Positions 30,181 to 39,754 of a DNA stretch of 64,000 nt are shown piece by piece (the stretch's first letter is position 1; each line of letters opens with the position of its first letter). The notes below the pieces were generated by a model. That model was given only the letters and a program-made list of their open reading frames with translations, did no database searches and was not told the DNA's origin. Both the position numbers and the translations under genes were made by a program. This DNA is from Brevundimonas sp. Root1279 (GTDB lineage: Bacteria > Pseudomonadota > Alphaproteobacteria > Caulobacterales > Caulobacteraceae), in contig NZ_LMEB01000004.1 in NCBI RefSeq assembly GCF_001425945.1, forward strand, positions 296,537 to 360,536. Reading direction: 5' to 3'.

Positions 30181-30265
30181 GCGGATGTGGCGGAACTGGT
30201 AGACGCACTGGATTTAGGTTCCAGCGCCGCGAGGCGTGGAGGTTCGAGTCCTCTCATCCGCACCA
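30181..30265 (+). tRNA. tRNA-Leu (anticodon TAG)
   Basis: The acceptor arms GCGGATG and CATCCGC pair fully, the anticodon stem CTGGA/TCCAG encloses the loop TTTAGGT with anticodon TAG, a long variable arm is present as in class II tRNAs, and GGTTCGAGTCC forms the T-arm. CCA is encoded. Confidence 0.97.
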
Positions 30266-30433
30266 GGCTTTGCGCGTCCGCCAGCGCTCAAGAGCGACGC
30301 CGTGGCGATTCCCTCAGGCAGCCTCCGGGTCGACGGACAGGTCCCTTTTAGCGCCACAGGCGCGCGCCAAAGCGCCCATCGGACATTTCGAAATCAGGCC
30401 CTCGACCCGTCTCATCACGGGCGCGCGCATGAA

Positions 30434-30448
30434 GTTCTTGCTTTGTTC
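30434..30448. promoter_or_regulatory. LexA (SOS) box upstream of the radical SAM gene
   Basis: GTTC-TTGCTTT-GTTC is a perfect alphaproteobacterial LexA operator ending 24 bp before the ATG at 30473. A third GTTC at 30457 is spaced by 8 and does not add a second consensus box. Confidence 0.75.
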
Positions 30449-30472
30449 TCACTCCTGTTCCATCCTCTCTGC

Positions 30473-31552
30473 ATGGTTCAGTCAGGCGCGAAAGGACGGG
30501 GGGCGAGATCGAACGCGACCGGCCGCTTCGAGCCCGAGACGGTGGAGACCTTTGATGACGGCTGGACCAGCGACGATGCGGGCGCCGCGCCGCTGCGCAC
30601 CACCCTCACGCCCGAGCACGCGCGGACCATCATCGCCAAGAACACCAGTCCCGACATCGGCTTCGACCGTTCCATCAACCCCTACAAGGGCTGCGAACAT
30701 GGCTGCATCTACTGCTACGCCCGTCCGTCCCATGCCTACATGGGCCTATCCCCGGGCCTGGATTTCGAGAGCCGGATCTTCTTCAAGCCCGAGGCCGCGA
30801 GTCTGCTGGAACAGGAGCTCAGCAGGCCCCGATACGTCTGCAAGCGCATCCATGTAGGCGGCAACACCGACCCCTATCAGCCGGTCGAGCGCGAACTGAA
30901 GTCGACGCGGTCGGTGCTGGAGGTGATGCAGCGGTTCAAACAGCCGTTCAGCATCATCACCAAGTCGGTGCTGATCGCCCGCGACGTGGACATCCTCGGA
31001 CCGATGGGACGCGACGGCCTGGCCTCGGCCTTCGTCTCCATCACCACCCTGGACCGCGGCCTGGCGCGGGCGATGGAGCCGCGCGCCTCCACCCCGGCCA
31101 AGCGGCTGGAGGCGATCAGCCGCTTGGCCGATGCGGGTTGCCCGGTCGGAGTCGGCTTCGCGCCGGTGATCCCGGGCCTGAACGACCACGAGTTGGAGGC
31201 GGTTCTGGAGGCCGCGGCCAAGGCCGGGGCGACCACGGCCATGTACGTCATCCTGCGCCTGCCGCTGGAGATCAAGGACCTGTTCCGCGAGTGGCTGGCC
31301 GATGCCCGGCCCGAGCGCGCCGCCCGCGTCATGTCCCTGATCCGGCAGACCCGGGGCGGCCGCGACTACGATCCCGACTGGAACCAGCGCATGAAGGGAA
31401 CGGGCCCCGTCGCCGAGTTGATCGCCACCCGCTTCAAGGCGGCGGTGAAACGCTACGGCCTCGACGGCCCGCGGCACGATCTGGACGTGACGAAGTTCCG
31501 CGTGCCGGCGGAGATGAAGAAGCAGCTGGATTTGTTTGATCTGGCCAGTTGA
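30473..31552 (+). CDS. PA0069-family radical SAM protein
   Basis: This 359-residue enzyme has the radical SAM cluster motif CEHGCIYCYARP near residue 76 and the family segment HVGGNTDPYQPVE near 127, which places it in the SplB-like COG1533 group. The substrate is unknown. A perfect LexA box just upstream implies induction by DNA damage, in line with the distant similarity to spore photoproduct lyase. The ATG at 30473 matches the conserved start; the open frame runs back into the tRNA. Confidence 0.85.
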   Translation: MVQSGAKGRGARSNATGRFEPETVETFDDGWTSDDAGAAPLRTTLTPEHARTIIAKNTSPDIGFDRSINPYKGCEHGCIYCYARPSHAYMGLSPGLDFESRIFFKPEAASLLEQELSRPRYVCKRIHVGGNTDPYQPVERELKSTRSVLEVMQRFKQPFSIITKSVLIARDVDILGPMGRDGLASAFVSITTLDRGLARAMEPRASTPAKRLEAISRLADAGCPVGVGFAPVIPGLNDHELEAVLEAAAKAGATTAMYVILRLPLEIKDLFREWLADARPERAARVMSLIRQTRGGRDYDPDWNQRMKGTGPVAELIATRFKAAVKRYGLDGPRHDLDVTKFRVPAEMKKQLDLFDLAS

Positions 31553-31560
31553 GCGCCAGC

Positions 31561-32805
31561 CTAGCGGCTGAACACCGCCACCAGCTCCACATGCGCCGAC
31601 CACAGGAACTGGTCGACCGGGGTCACTCGTTCCAGCGTGAAGCCGGCGTCGATCAGGACGCGGGCGTCGCGGGCGAAGGTCTGGGGGTTGCAGGAGACGT
31701 AGACGACCCCGCCCGCCTTGGTCCCTGGCAGCTGGGCGGTCTGGTCGACGGCGCCCGCCCGGGGCGGGTCCAGCACGATGGCCTCGCAGCCGCGCAGATC
31801 GTAGGGGGCCAGGGGGCGACGGAACAGGTCGCGCGCCTGCGCCTCAATCGGCTTGATCCCTCGTGTCGCGGCGATGCCGGCCTTCAAGGCGGCGATCCCG
31901 GGCCCCGATCCGTCGGCGGCCAGCACGGGCGCGAGTTCGGCCAAAGGGAAGGTGAAGGCGCCGGCCCCGCAGAACAGGTCGGCGACCTTCTTGGCCCCCT
32001 TCACCGCCGCCACGGCCCGCTCGACCATGGCCGCCTCGGCCTCGGGCACGGCCTGCAGGAAGCCGCCGGCCGGCAGGGGCACGACGGCGGGGCCGAAGGC
32101 GACCTTGGGCTGTCGTGCCATGACGAGGGTGTCGCCGGCGAGACTGAGTCGGGCGAGGTCGGCGGCGGCGGACGCCTCGATGGCGCGCATCTGGGCGTCG
32201 CGCGACAGGCCGCCCGAGCGCCGCTCGACGCCGGTGACGTCGACGTCCAGCCCGGTCAGGGTCCAGGTCACATGCAGGGTCGGGGCCGACTTCGGATGCT
32301 CCAGGAAGGCCTCAGCTACGCGGGCCAGGGCCGGGAAGGCGGCGACCAGGCGAGGATCGGCCACCGGGCACTCGGTGATCTCGACCAGCCGCCAGCTCTT
32401 GCGCGCCTTGAAGCCGAGGATGGCCCGCCCGTCCGGCCCGCGCCGGACGTGCAGGGCGACGCGCCGTCGGCTGCCCTGCGGGACGGCGACGGTCGGCTCG
32501 ACCTCGGCCTCGATCCGTTCGCGGGCGAGCGCCAGGCGCACCTGCTCGCGCTTCCATTCCAGATAGGGCTCCGTGGCCCAGTGCTGCAGCGAGCAACCGC
32601 CGCAGTCGCCGTAGTGGGGCGACAACGGCGCGACGCGGTCGGGGCTGGGCGTCAGGATCTCGACCTGTTCGGCGCGGCCGTCGCGCACTTCGGCCCGCAC
32701 GGTCTCGCCCGGCAGGGTCAGGGGGGCGAACACGGGGCCGTCGGGTCCTTGGGCGATCCCGTCGCCCTGCCCGCCCACGCGGGTGATGGTCAGCGTCTCC
32801 GTCAT
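31561..32805 (-). CDS. TrmA/RlmD-family RNA m5U methyltransferase
   Basis: The 414-residue protein has an N-terminal TRAM domain (ITRVGGQGDGIAQ), an Fe-S segment around residues 62-71, and a C-terminal methyltransferase with VADLFCGAGAFTFPLA, VLDPPRAGA and the catalytic VYVSCNPQTFARD. It should methylate C5 of a uridine in 23S rRNA or tRNA. In the Fe-S segment the first cysteine expected six residues before CGGC is a serine (SPHYGDCGGC); C68, C71 and C154 remain, so the cluster may be altered or absent. Confidence 0.88.
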   Translation of the reverse strand: MTETLTITRVGGQGDGIAQGPDGPVFAPLTLPGETVRAEVRDGRAEQVEILTPSPDRVAPLSPHYGDCGGCSLQHWATEPYLEWKREQVRLALARERIEAEVEPTVAVPQGSRRRVALHVRRGPDGRAILGFKARKSWRLVEITECPVADPRLVAAFPALARVAEAFLEHPKSAPTLHVTWTLTGLDVDVTGVERRSGGLSRDAQMRAIEASAAADLARLSLAGDTLVMARQPKVAFGPAVVPLPAGGFLQAVPEAEAAMVERAVAAVKGAKKVADLFCGAGAFTFPLAELAPVLAADGSGPGIAALKAGIAATRGIKPIEAQARDLFRRPLAPYDLRGCEAIVLDPPRAGAVDQTAQLPGTKAGGVVYVSCNPQTFARDARVLIDAGFTLERVTPVDQFLWSAHVELVAVFSR

Positions 32806-32956
32806 CGGGCGCTTCTAGAGCTTCCGCGGCCGGGGGCAAACCTGAACGAAGATGAACGCCACGCTCAAAGGCCGTTCAGCTTGCGAGCCCTAGAAGTGGA
32901 CGCAACGGACAAGGACGCCTCCTCCCCGAGACGCCCGAAACAACAAGGATCCGCCG

Positions 32957-33607
32957 ATGCTCGCTCGCCTGACCAAGTCCAGCGCTCTCGCCGCCACCGC
33001 GATGGCCGCCGTCGGCGTCATGCTGGCGCCCGCTGCGGCCTCGGCCCAGACCTACAGCTACCAGGGTTCGGGCTACAGCCAGCCGTACGGCTATGACCGC
33101 TATGACGATCGTTCTGCTTACGATTATCGCAACACGCCGGAGTATTGCCGTAGCGACCGCGGCCAACGCACCGCGGCGGGCACGGCGATCGGCGGCGCGA
33201 TCGGCGCCATCGCCGGATCCCAGTTGGGCGCTCGCGGTCGGCGTACAGAAGGCAGCGTTCTGGGCGGCGTGCTCGGCGCAGTCATCGGCGCTGGGGTCGG
33301 CAACAGCTCGGCCGCCGATTGCGACCGGTACTATGACCGCTCGGACTACCGCTACGATAGCTACGGCTACCAGCAGCCGCCGCGCTATGACGACCGGTAC
33401 GACGACCGCTACGCCTCGACGGATCGCTACTACGGCGACAGCCGTTACTACGGTGACAGCCGCTACTACGGCACGCAGGGCGTGACGGCCTACGATCCGC
33501 GCTACGGCGCTGGCGACAGTTACGGGTGCCGCACCGTCGAGACCCGCAGCTACGACCGCAACGGGCGCCTCGTCACCCGCTACGAGCAGTCCTGCCCGCG
33601 CTACTGA
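32957..33607 (+). CDS. Exported glycine-zipper protein, Tyr/Asp-rich
   Basis: The 216-residue protein has a signal peptide ending ASAQ, a glycine-zipper 2TM-like core (TAIGGAIGAIAGSQLGARG and VLGGVLGAVIGAGVGN, residues 74-115) and long low-complexity parts rich in YD, YR and DDRY. A near-perfect repeat of RYYGDS occurs near residues 158-172. Four cysteines may form disulfides. It is probably an outer-membrane or periplasmic envelope protein of the Rickettsia 17-kDa antigen type. A terminator with T-run follows. Confidence 0.75.
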   Translation: MLARLTKSSALAATAMAAVGVMLAPAAASAQTYSYQGSGYSQPYGYDRYDDRSAYDYRNTPEYCRSDRGQRTAAGTAIGGAIGAIAGSQLGARGRRTEGSVLGGVLGAVIGAGVGNSSAADCDRYYDRSDYRYDSYGYQQPPRYDDRYDDRYASTDRYYGDSRYYGDSRYYGTQGVTAYDPRYGAGDSYGCRTVETRSYDRNGRLVTRYEQSCPRY

Positions 33608-33663
33608 CCGAATTGCGTCGTCGATTTATTTTCAGCCCCCCTGTCGATCGGCGACGTGACGGG

Positions 33664-33699
33664 ACCGCCGGTGGAGCAATCCACCGGCGGTTTCTCTTT
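33664..33699 (+). terminator. Rho-independent terminator of the glycine-zipper gene
   Basis: ACCGCCGGTGGA and TCCACCGGCGGT form a perfect 12-bp stem around a GCAA loop (33676-33679), followed by TTTCTCTTT. Confidence 0.9.
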
Positions 33700-33746
33700 G
33701 GCGGGGCGCTCGGGTCGAGAAGGCGGAGCCTTCTGATCGCGGCCCA

Positions 33747-34478
33747 CTAAGAATGCTTAGCCCACAGCAGGAATTCGACGTTCCCATCCCCACCGGTGAT
33801 GGGGCTCTCCGCAGTGGCTTCGACGAACCAGCCCCGGCCTTCCAGCCACGCGGAGACACGGTCGAGGGCGGCCCGACGGGCCTCAGGGTCTTTGACGACG
33901 CCGCCGCGGCCGACCTCGTTGCGGGCTTCCATCTCGAACTGGGGCTTCACCAGAGTGACCAGGTCGGCGTCCGGCGCCGCCAGGGCCAAGGCGGCAGGCA
34001 GGACCTTGGCCAAGCCGATGAAACTGGCGTCACAGACAATCAGACCCGGCGCCTCGGGGATCAGCTCCGGCGTCAGATCGCGGGCGTCGGTCTGTTCGAG
34101 ATCAACAACGCGCGGATCATCGGCGATGCGCCGGTGCAACTGGCCGGAGCCGACGTCGACGGCGTAGACCCGCGTCGCGCCGCGCTCGAGGCAGACTTCG
34201 GTGAAGCCGCCGGTCGAGGCGCCGACGTCCAGCACCACGCGGCCCTCCACGCGCACCGGCCACGCGCTCAGGGCGTGATCCAGCTTCAGGGCGGCGCGAC
34301 CGACGAAGCGGTGCGCCTCCACGAAGGTCAGGACGGCGTCCTCGGCCACAGACTGCGAGGCGGCCTTGGCCGGGGCGCCGTCTACGGTGACGTTGCCGGC
34401 CTCAATTGCGGCCTTGGCCCGGGCCCGGCTGTCAGCCAGGCCGCGGGCGACCAGCAGCTGGTCGAGCCGGGTCTTCAC
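33747..34478 (-). CDS. tlyA: TlyA-family rRNA methyltransferase
   Basis: The 243-residue protein joins an N-terminal S4 RNA-binding domain (VKTRLDQLLVARGLADSRAR) to an FtsJ-like methyltransferase (VLDVGASTGGFTEVCLERGA near residue 80 and VTLVKPQFEMEA near 178). TlyA proteins 2'-O-methylate cytidines of 16S and/or 23S rRNA; a haemolysin label is historical. GTG at 34478 begins the S4 domain and stands four bases past the valS stop, so the two are probably co-transcribed. Confidence 0.88.
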   Translation of the reverse strand: MKTRLDQLLVARGLADSRARAKAAIEAGNVTVDGAPAKAASQSVAEDAVLTFVEAHRFVGRAALKLDHALSAWPVRVEGRVVLDVGASTGGFTEVCLERGATRVYAVDVGSGQLHRRIADDPRVVDLEQTDARDLTPELIPEAPGLIVCDASFIGLAKVLPAALALAAPDADLVTLVKPQFEMEARNEVGRGGVVKDPEARRAALDRVSAWLEGRGWFVEATAESPITGGDGNVEFLLWAKHS

Positions 34479-34482
34479 GGGA

Positions 34483-37224
34483 TCAGAGCGCTTCCAGACG
34501 CTTGAGCGCCGCTTCCAGCTTGGCCTTGCCGGCTTCGGCTTCGGCAAGCTTCTCACGCTGCTCATCGACGACTTCGGGCGCGGCGCGGGACACGAAGTTG
34601 GGGTTGCCCAGCTTCTTGTTCACGTGGCCGATGTCGCTTTCGAAGACCGCGATCTCCTTGGTCAGGCGCGTGCGCTCGGCGGCCAGGTCGATGATACCCG
34701 CCAGCGACAGCGCCGCGGTGGCCCCGCCCGAGACGAAGGTCACGGCCCCGGCGGGCGCGGCGTCGGCGGTGGCGACCTCGGACACGCGGCCCAGGGTCAG
34801 GATCAGGTCGCGATGGCGGGTGATGCGCTCGGCCGTGGCCGCGTCCGGCGCGACGAAGGCCAGCGGCGGCTTGGCCGACGGCGGCACGTTCATCTCGGCG
34901 CGCAGCTGACGGATCTCGGTGACGAGGTCGACGAGCCAGCCGATCTCGGCCTCGGCCGAGGCGTCGACGAAGCTCTCCGGCAGCTCCGGCCAGCGGGCGC
35001 CGATCAGGGTCGCCTCGGCGCGGGGGGCGCCCTCCCCGGCCAGCTTGTCCCACAGCTCCTCGGTGATGAAGGGCATCACCGGGTGCATCAGCTTCAGGGT
35101 CTGGTCGAGGGTCCAGGCGGTCATGGCCTGGGTCTCGGACTTGGCCGCCGCGTCGGCGCCGTTGAACACCGGTTTTGCCAGCTCCAGGTACCAGTCGCAG
35201 AAGACGTTCCAGACGAAGCGGTACAGGGCCGAAGCGGCGTCGTCGAAGCGGCCGCCTTCCAGCGCCGAGGACACCTGGCGCTCGGCCTTGGTCAGCTCGC
35301 CGCGAATCCAGCGGTTTATGGTCTGCTGGACGCCGGCCGGGTCGAAGCCCTCGGCGCGGCGCGCCTCGTTCATCTGGGCGAAGCGTGCGGCGTTCCACAG
35401 CTTGGTGCCGAAATTGCGATAGCCTTCAATACGCTGCTTCGAAAGCTTGATATCGCGTGTACCCGACAGGATGGCCATGGTGAAGCGCAGCGGGTCGGCG
35501 CCCAGCTCGTCGATGATGCCGAGAGGGTCGATGACGTTCCCCTTCGACTTGCTCATCTTCTGGCCCTTCTCGTCGCGGACCAGACCATTGATGATGACCC
35601 GCTTGAACGGGACCTCGTCCATGAAGTGCAGACCCATCATCATCATCCGGGCGACCCAGAAGAAGATGATGTCCGCCGCCGTGACCAGATCCGCGGTCGG
35701 ATAGAAGCGCGCCAGGTCGTCGGTCTTCTCGGGCCAGCCCATGGTCGAGAACGGCCACAGGGCCGAGCTGAACCAGGTGTCCAGGACGTCCTCGTCCTGG
35801 GTCAGGGCCGTCTCGCCGTCATAGTGGTGACGGGCAGCGGCGCGAGCATCGTCCTCAGTCTCCTCGACGAAGACCGTGCCGTCCGGGCCGTACCAGGCCG
35901 GGATGCGGTGGCCCCACCACAGCTGGCGCGAGATGCACCACGGCTCGATGTTGCGCAGCCACTCGAAATAGATCTTCGAATAGCTGGCCGGCTCGAAGAC
36001 GGTGTCGCCCTGCTCGACGGCCTTGATGGCCGGCTGGGCCAGGGTGTGGGCGTCGACGTACCACTGGTCCGTCAGCCAGGGCTCGATGACCACGCCCGAG
36101 CGGTCGCCGTGCGGGATGACGTGGCGGGTCTTCTCGATCTCCTTGAGCCAGCCCTCCTCCTCGGCGCGGGCGACGATGGCCTTGCGCGCGGCGAAGCGGT
36201 CCATGCCCTCGTACTCGGCGGGCACGTCCGGGGTGTCGGCCGCAGTGATGCGGCCGAAGGCGTCCATGACGTTCAGGGCGGCCAAGCCGGCGCGCTTGCC
36301 GACGCCGAAGTCGTTGAAGTCGTGCGCCGGGGTGATCTTCACTGCGCCCGAGCCCTTGGTCGGGTCGGCGTAGTCGTCGGCGACGATCGGAATGCGGCGG
36401 CCCGTGACCGGCAGTGTCACGAACTTGCCGACCAGGCCGGCGTAGCGCGCGTCCTCGGGGTGCACGGCGACGCCGGTGTCGCCCAGCATGGTCTCCGGGC
36501 GGGTGGTGGCGACGACGATATAGTCGCGCGTCTCGTACTCGGTCGGCTGGTTGTCGCCGTCGTACGCGACCGGATGCTCATAGGTGACGCCGTCGGCCAG
36601 CGGATAGGCGAAATGCCAGTAGAAGCCGTCCATCTCGCGCTGCTCGACCTCGAGGTCCGAGATGGCGGTCTGGAAATGCGGGTCCCAGTTCACCAGCCGC
36701 TTGTCGCGGTAGATCAGGCCTTCCTTGAACAGCTGGACGAAGACCTTGCGGACGGCGTCCTGCAGTTTGGGGTCGAGGGTGAAACGCTCGCGCGACCAGT
36801 CGCACGACGCCCCGAGCCGACGTAGCTGATTCTGGATCGAGCCGGCGCTGGTGGCCTTCCATTCCCAGACCTTCTCGAGGAAGGCCTCGCGGCCCATCTC
36901 GCGGCGGCTGACATTACCCGCGGCGGCCAGCTGGCGCTCGACCACCATCTGGGTCGCGATGCCCGCGTGGTCCGTGCCGGGCAGCCACAGCGCCGCCTTG
37001 CCCTTCATCCGCTGATAGCGGGTCAGGATGTCCTGAAGGGTGTTGTTGAGCGCATGGCCGATGTGCAGCGACCCGGTCACGTTCGGCGGCGGGATGACGA
37101 TCGAATAGGCCTCGGCGGCGCCGTCGGTCTTGGGCGCGAACACGCCGCTCTCCTCCCACATGGCGTAGAGGCGAGGTTCGGCGGCGGTCGGGTCGAAGGT
37201 CTTGTCGAGCATGGGGGAGGTCAT
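34483..37224 (-). CDS. valS: Valyl-tRNA synthetase
   Basis: This class I synthetase of 913 residues has [17 protein letters not shown] near residue 46 (HIGH motif), [10 protein letters not shown] in the active site, a CP1 editing domain and [13 protein letters not shown] near 558 (KMSKS motif). A C-terminal coiled coil ([20 protein letters not shown]) binds tRNA. Two ATG codons stand at the start (37224 and 37212), and I keep the first. tlyA follows directly. Confidence 0.97.
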   Translation of the reverse strand: MTSPMLDKTFDPTAAEPRLYAMWEESGVFAPKTDGAAEAYSIVIPPPNVTGSLHIGHALNNTLQDILTRYQRMKGKAALWLPGTDHAGIATQMVVERQLAAAGNVSRREMGREAFLEKVWEWKATSAGSIQNQLRRLGASCDWSRERFTLDPKLQDAVRKVFVQLFKEGLIYRDKRLVNWDPHFQTAISDLEVEQREMDGFYWHFAYPLADGVTYEHPVAYDGDNQPTEYETRDYIVVATTRPETMLGDTGVAVHPEDARYAGLVGKFVTLPVTGRRIPIVADDYADPTKGSGAVKITPAHDFNDFGVGKRAGLAALNVMDAFGRITAADTPDVPAEYEGMDRFAARKAIVARAEEEGWLKEIEKTRHVIPHGDRSGVVIEPWLTDQWYVDAHTLAQPAIKAVEQGDTVFEPASYSKIYFEWLRNIEPWCISRQLWWGHRIPAWYGPDGTVFVEETEDDARAAARHHYDGETALTQDEDVLDTWFSSALWPFSTMGWPEKTDDLARFYPTADLVTAADIIFFWVARMMMMGLHFMDEVPFKRVIINGLVRDEKGQKMSKSKGNVIDPLGIIDELGADPLRFTMAILSGTRDIKLSKQRIEGYRNFGTKLWNAARFAQMNEARRAEGFDPAGVQQTINRWIRGELTKAERQVSSALEGGRFDDAASALYRFVWNVFCDWYLELAKPVFNGADAAAKSETQAMTAWTLDQTLKLMHPVMPFITEELWDKLAGEGAPRAEATLIGARWPELPESFVDASAEAEIGWLVDLVTEIRQLRAEMNVPPSAKPPLAFVAPDAATAERITRHRDLILTLGRVSEVATADAAPAGAVTFVSGGATAALSLAGIIDLAAERTRLTKEIAVFESDIGHVNKKLGNPNFVSRAAPEVVDEQREKLAEAEAGKAKLEAALKRLEAL

Positions 37225-37275
37225 TCTTGATGCCCTACCGCGACACGCGCGGCGTGTCGCTATTGAGGGCGGCCG

Positions 37276-37311
37276 AAAAAGAGAAAGGGCGGCTCCGCCT
37301 GGAGCCGCCCT
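37276..37311 (-). terminator. Rho-independent terminator of popZ
   Basis: AGGGCGGCTCC and GGAGCCGCCCT form a perfect 11-bp stem with a 4-base loop, followed on the minus strand by TTTCTCTTTTT. It separates popZ from valS. Confidence 0.9.
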
Positions 37312-37346
37312 GAAATGATCTAGCCTTGATCAGGTCGCAGGTGAAG

Positions 37347-37976
37347 CTAGCCGGCGGTGCGGGCGATGCGTTCGACTTCCTTGCGTACCTGGGCCTCGAC
37401 GATGGCCGGCAGGTTGGCGTCCAGCCATTCCTTCAGCATCGGGCGCAGCAGGGCGCGAGCCAGTTCGTCGACGGTCGGGCCCGAACCGAACGACGGCTCC
37501 GACGGCTCGGCGCGCTTCAGCGAAGCGGCGAAGCCGGCGAAGGCCGAGGCGGCCGTGGCGGCGGCGTTGTCGCCGACCAGACGTTCGTGAGCGGTCGTGT
37601 CCATCGGATGGTCCGGCTGAGGGGCGAAGACGGCCTGGGCGGCGGCCTCGACCGGGAAGGGATCGGGTTCGGGGGCCGGAGCGACGTCCAGGTCGCCGAT
37701 GCTTTCGGCGGCCGCAGCCGGGGCCTCGTAGGTGTCGGTCAGTTCGAGGACGTCTTCCTCGGCCGAGACAGGCTCCTGCACCGACAGGGTCTCGTCCATC
37801 ATCGCGGGCGAAACCGGCGCGGGCGCGGGCTCGGGCTCGGGCTCGGGGGCGACGGCGACCGGAGCGGGCGCAGGCGCCGCGGCCGTCTCGGCCGGCGCGT
37901 CGTCCTCGGAGATGATCCGGCGGATCGACGCCAGGATTTCCTCCATCGTCGGTTCCTGGGCGGTCTGGTCGGTCAT
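37347..37976 (-). CDS. popZ: Polar organizing protein PopZ
   Basis: PopZ self-assembles at cell poles, anchors the ParB-parS centromere and recruits cell-cycle kinases. This 209-residue homologue has the conserved N-terminal binding helix EPTMEEILASIRRIISEDD (residues 8-26), a disordered Pro/Glu/Ala linker (APEPEPEPAPAP and similar) and C-terminal oligomerisation helices (TVDELARALLRPMLKEWLD, then NLPAIVEAQVRKEVERIAR). The linker is somewhat longer than I recall for Caulobacter (177 residues in total). The ATG at 37976 starts MTDQTAQEP. Upstream are two GAATC CcrM sites (38021, 38083) and a TTAACC half-site (38109-38114). Confidence 0.92.
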   Translation of the reverse strand: MTDQTAQEPTMEEILASIRRIISEDDAPAETAAAPAPAPVAVAPEPEPEPAPAPVSPAMMDETLSVQEPVSAEEDVLELTDTYEAPAAAAESIGDLDVAPAPEPDPFPVEAAAQAVFAPQPDHPMDTTAHERLVGDNAAATAASAFAGFAASLKRAEPSEPSFGSGPTVDELARALLRPMLKEWLDANLPAIVEAQVRKEVERIARTAG

Positions 37977-38145
37977 GGCGAAATCCCGGGACGCACGCGG
38001 CCTGTGCGCCAAATCTGGTCGAATCTCAGCGAGGACGGCGGCCCCTCCCCCGCTAGCTCTGTCGTCGCATCTCAGCCCGCTGGAATCAACGGGCGTTTTC
38101 GCGTCATAGGTTAACGGACCGCCCCAAAAGTCGCCGGTGGGGCGA

Positions 38146-39627
38146 TCACTCGTTCGGCGCTGTCCGCACGATCTCGGACTTCAGTTGCTGGTCGATCGGC
38201 GCGTCCGGCTGGTCGGTCGCCGGAACGATCGTCGGTGCGGCGATCCGGTCGAGGCCCTCCAGCAGTCCGTCCCACGGCAGCGCGCCGCGGTTCTTGACCC
38301 GGTTGAAGTTGGAGGCCGGATCGTAGATCGGCAGGGTCGGATCGAGATCCGCGCCTTCCAGCCGTCCCATGGCGGCCAGCAGATTGGCCTGCGCCACGTA
38401 TTCGTTGCGGCGGGCGCTGGCCAGGGTGACCTCGGCGTTGCGCAGCTCCAGCTCCTGGTTCAGCACGTCCAGCGTGGTGCGCAGGCCGACCTGTGCTTCC
38501 TGACGCACGCCCTCGGCGGCGACGGTCGCGGCGCGGACGGCTTCGGTGCCTGCCTGCAGGGTCGAACGCGCCGACAGGGTCTGGGCGTAGGCCGAGCTGA
38601 CGTCCTGCAGGGTGTTGCGGCGCTGGCCTTCGACGGTGATCTGGGCGGCGTTGGCGCGTTCCAGGGCCTGGGCCACGCGCGAACCGTTCAGGCCGCCGGT
38701 GAACAGCGGCACCGACAGGGTGGCGCCGGCGCGGAACTGGGTGTTGTCCGCCAGGTCCAGGAACTGGTCCACGGCGCTCACGGAGCCGCCGTAGGAGGCG
38801 TTGATGCTGGCTGACGGCAGATATTCCGACCGGGCGCGGGCCACTGCGGCCTCGGCCGAGCGCAGGTTGTAGAGCGCTCCGCGGACACCCGGATTGTCGA
38901 TCAGAGCCGTCTCGAGCGCGCTGTCGAAGTCGGTCGGGACGCCCGGCAGGACCGGCATCGGGGCAAGGTCGCCCGGCGACTGGCCGACGACCGAGGCGTA
39001 GCCGGCGCGCGAGACGGACAGCTGGGCCTGGGCGTTGGCCAGGTCAGCCTCCGACTGGGCCAGGCGCGCCTCGGACTGGGCGACGTCGGTGCGGGTGATC
39101 TCGCCGACCTCGAAGCGGGCCGTGGCCTCGTCGAGCTGGCGTTGCAGCACGGTCAGGTTGGCCTGGCGGATGCGCAGGATCTCGGTGTCGCGGATCACGT
39201 CGGCATAGGACTGGATCACCGCGGCGAGCACGGTCTGTTCGGTGTCGCGCAGGTTTTCACGCCCGGCCAGGATGTCGGCCTCGGCGGCGGTGATGCCGTG
39301 GCCGATACGGCCGCCGGTCCACAGGGTTTGCGACAGGCCGATGCTGGCGCCGCCGCCGTCCGTCTCGGTGTCCGGCAGGGTCTCGTTCCAGGTGCGGGCG
39401 TATTCGGCGCTGACGGTGACGTCGAGCTGGGGGCGCAGGCCGGCGCGGGCCTGAACGATCGATTCGTCCAGCGCGCGCTGGTTGGCGCGTTGGGCCAGCA
39501 GCGTCGGGTTGGTCTGGTAGGCCAGAGCGATCGCTTCCTGAAGGGTCTCGGCCCAGGCCGGGGCGCCCATGCCGGTCACCACGGCGATGAGAGCAACCGA
39601 GGCGAGTGCGCGCGAACGTTTCAGCAT
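38146..39627 (-). CDS. tolC: TolC-family outer-membrane efflux protein
   Basis: The 493-residue channel protein has a signal peptide ending AWAE and two OEP repeats with long helices, for example LQEAIALAYQTNPTLLAQRA near 29 and FDSALETALIDNPGVRGALY near 237, in the TolC-type pattern. It forms the outer-membrane exit for type I secretion or drug efflux pumps. In Caulobacter a similar gene next to popZ serves S-layer export (RsaF); whether that holds here is unknown. Confidence 0.92.
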   Translation of the reverse strand: MLKRSRALASVALIAVVTGMGAPAWAETLQEAIALAYQTNPTLLAQRANQRALDESIVQARAGLRPQLDVTVSAEYARTWNETLPDTETDGGGASIGLSQTLWTGGRIGHGITAAEADILAGRENLRDTEQTVLAAVIQSYADVIRDTEILRIRQANLTVLQRQLDEATARFEVGEITRTDVAQSEARLAQSEADLANAQAQLSVSRAGYASVVGQSPGDLAPMPVLPGVPTDFDSALETALIDNPGVRGALYNLRSAEAAVARARSEYLPSASINASYGGSVSAVDQFLDLADNTQFRAGATLSVPLFTGGLNGSRVAQALERANAAQITVEGQRRNTLQDVSSAYAQTLSARSTLQAGTEAVRAATVAAEGVRQEAQVGLRTTLDVLNQELELRNAEVTLASARRNEYVAQANLLAAMGRLEGADLDPTLPIYDPASNFNRVKNRGALPWDGLLEGLDRIAAPTIVPATDQPDAPIDQQLKSEIVRTAPNE

Positions 39628-39754
39628 GACTATTCCTGCCTGGCGCGAAGGATACGCGCCCCAAAGTATCCTATAGGCCTGATGCGTGACCGTATCGGCC
39701 CGCGCCAGTTAAGATTTTTTCACGCGCAGAGGCAAAGCCTCCGTCGCCTGCGCC

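Noticed and set aside
30445..30460. A second LexA box in front of the radical SAM gene
   Set aside because: The spacing between the GTTC halves is 8, not 7, so only the 30434-30448 pair counts.
32826..32860. GAAC repeats upstream of the RlmD-type gene as a LexA box
   Set aside because: The two GAAC halves are separated by 6 bases, which does not fit the GTTC-N7-GTTC rule.
38076..38100. Terminator hairpin with T-run on the plus strand between popZ and tolC
   Set aside because: No plus-strand gene ends here, and the 5-bp stem is weak; on the minus strand no T-run follows.
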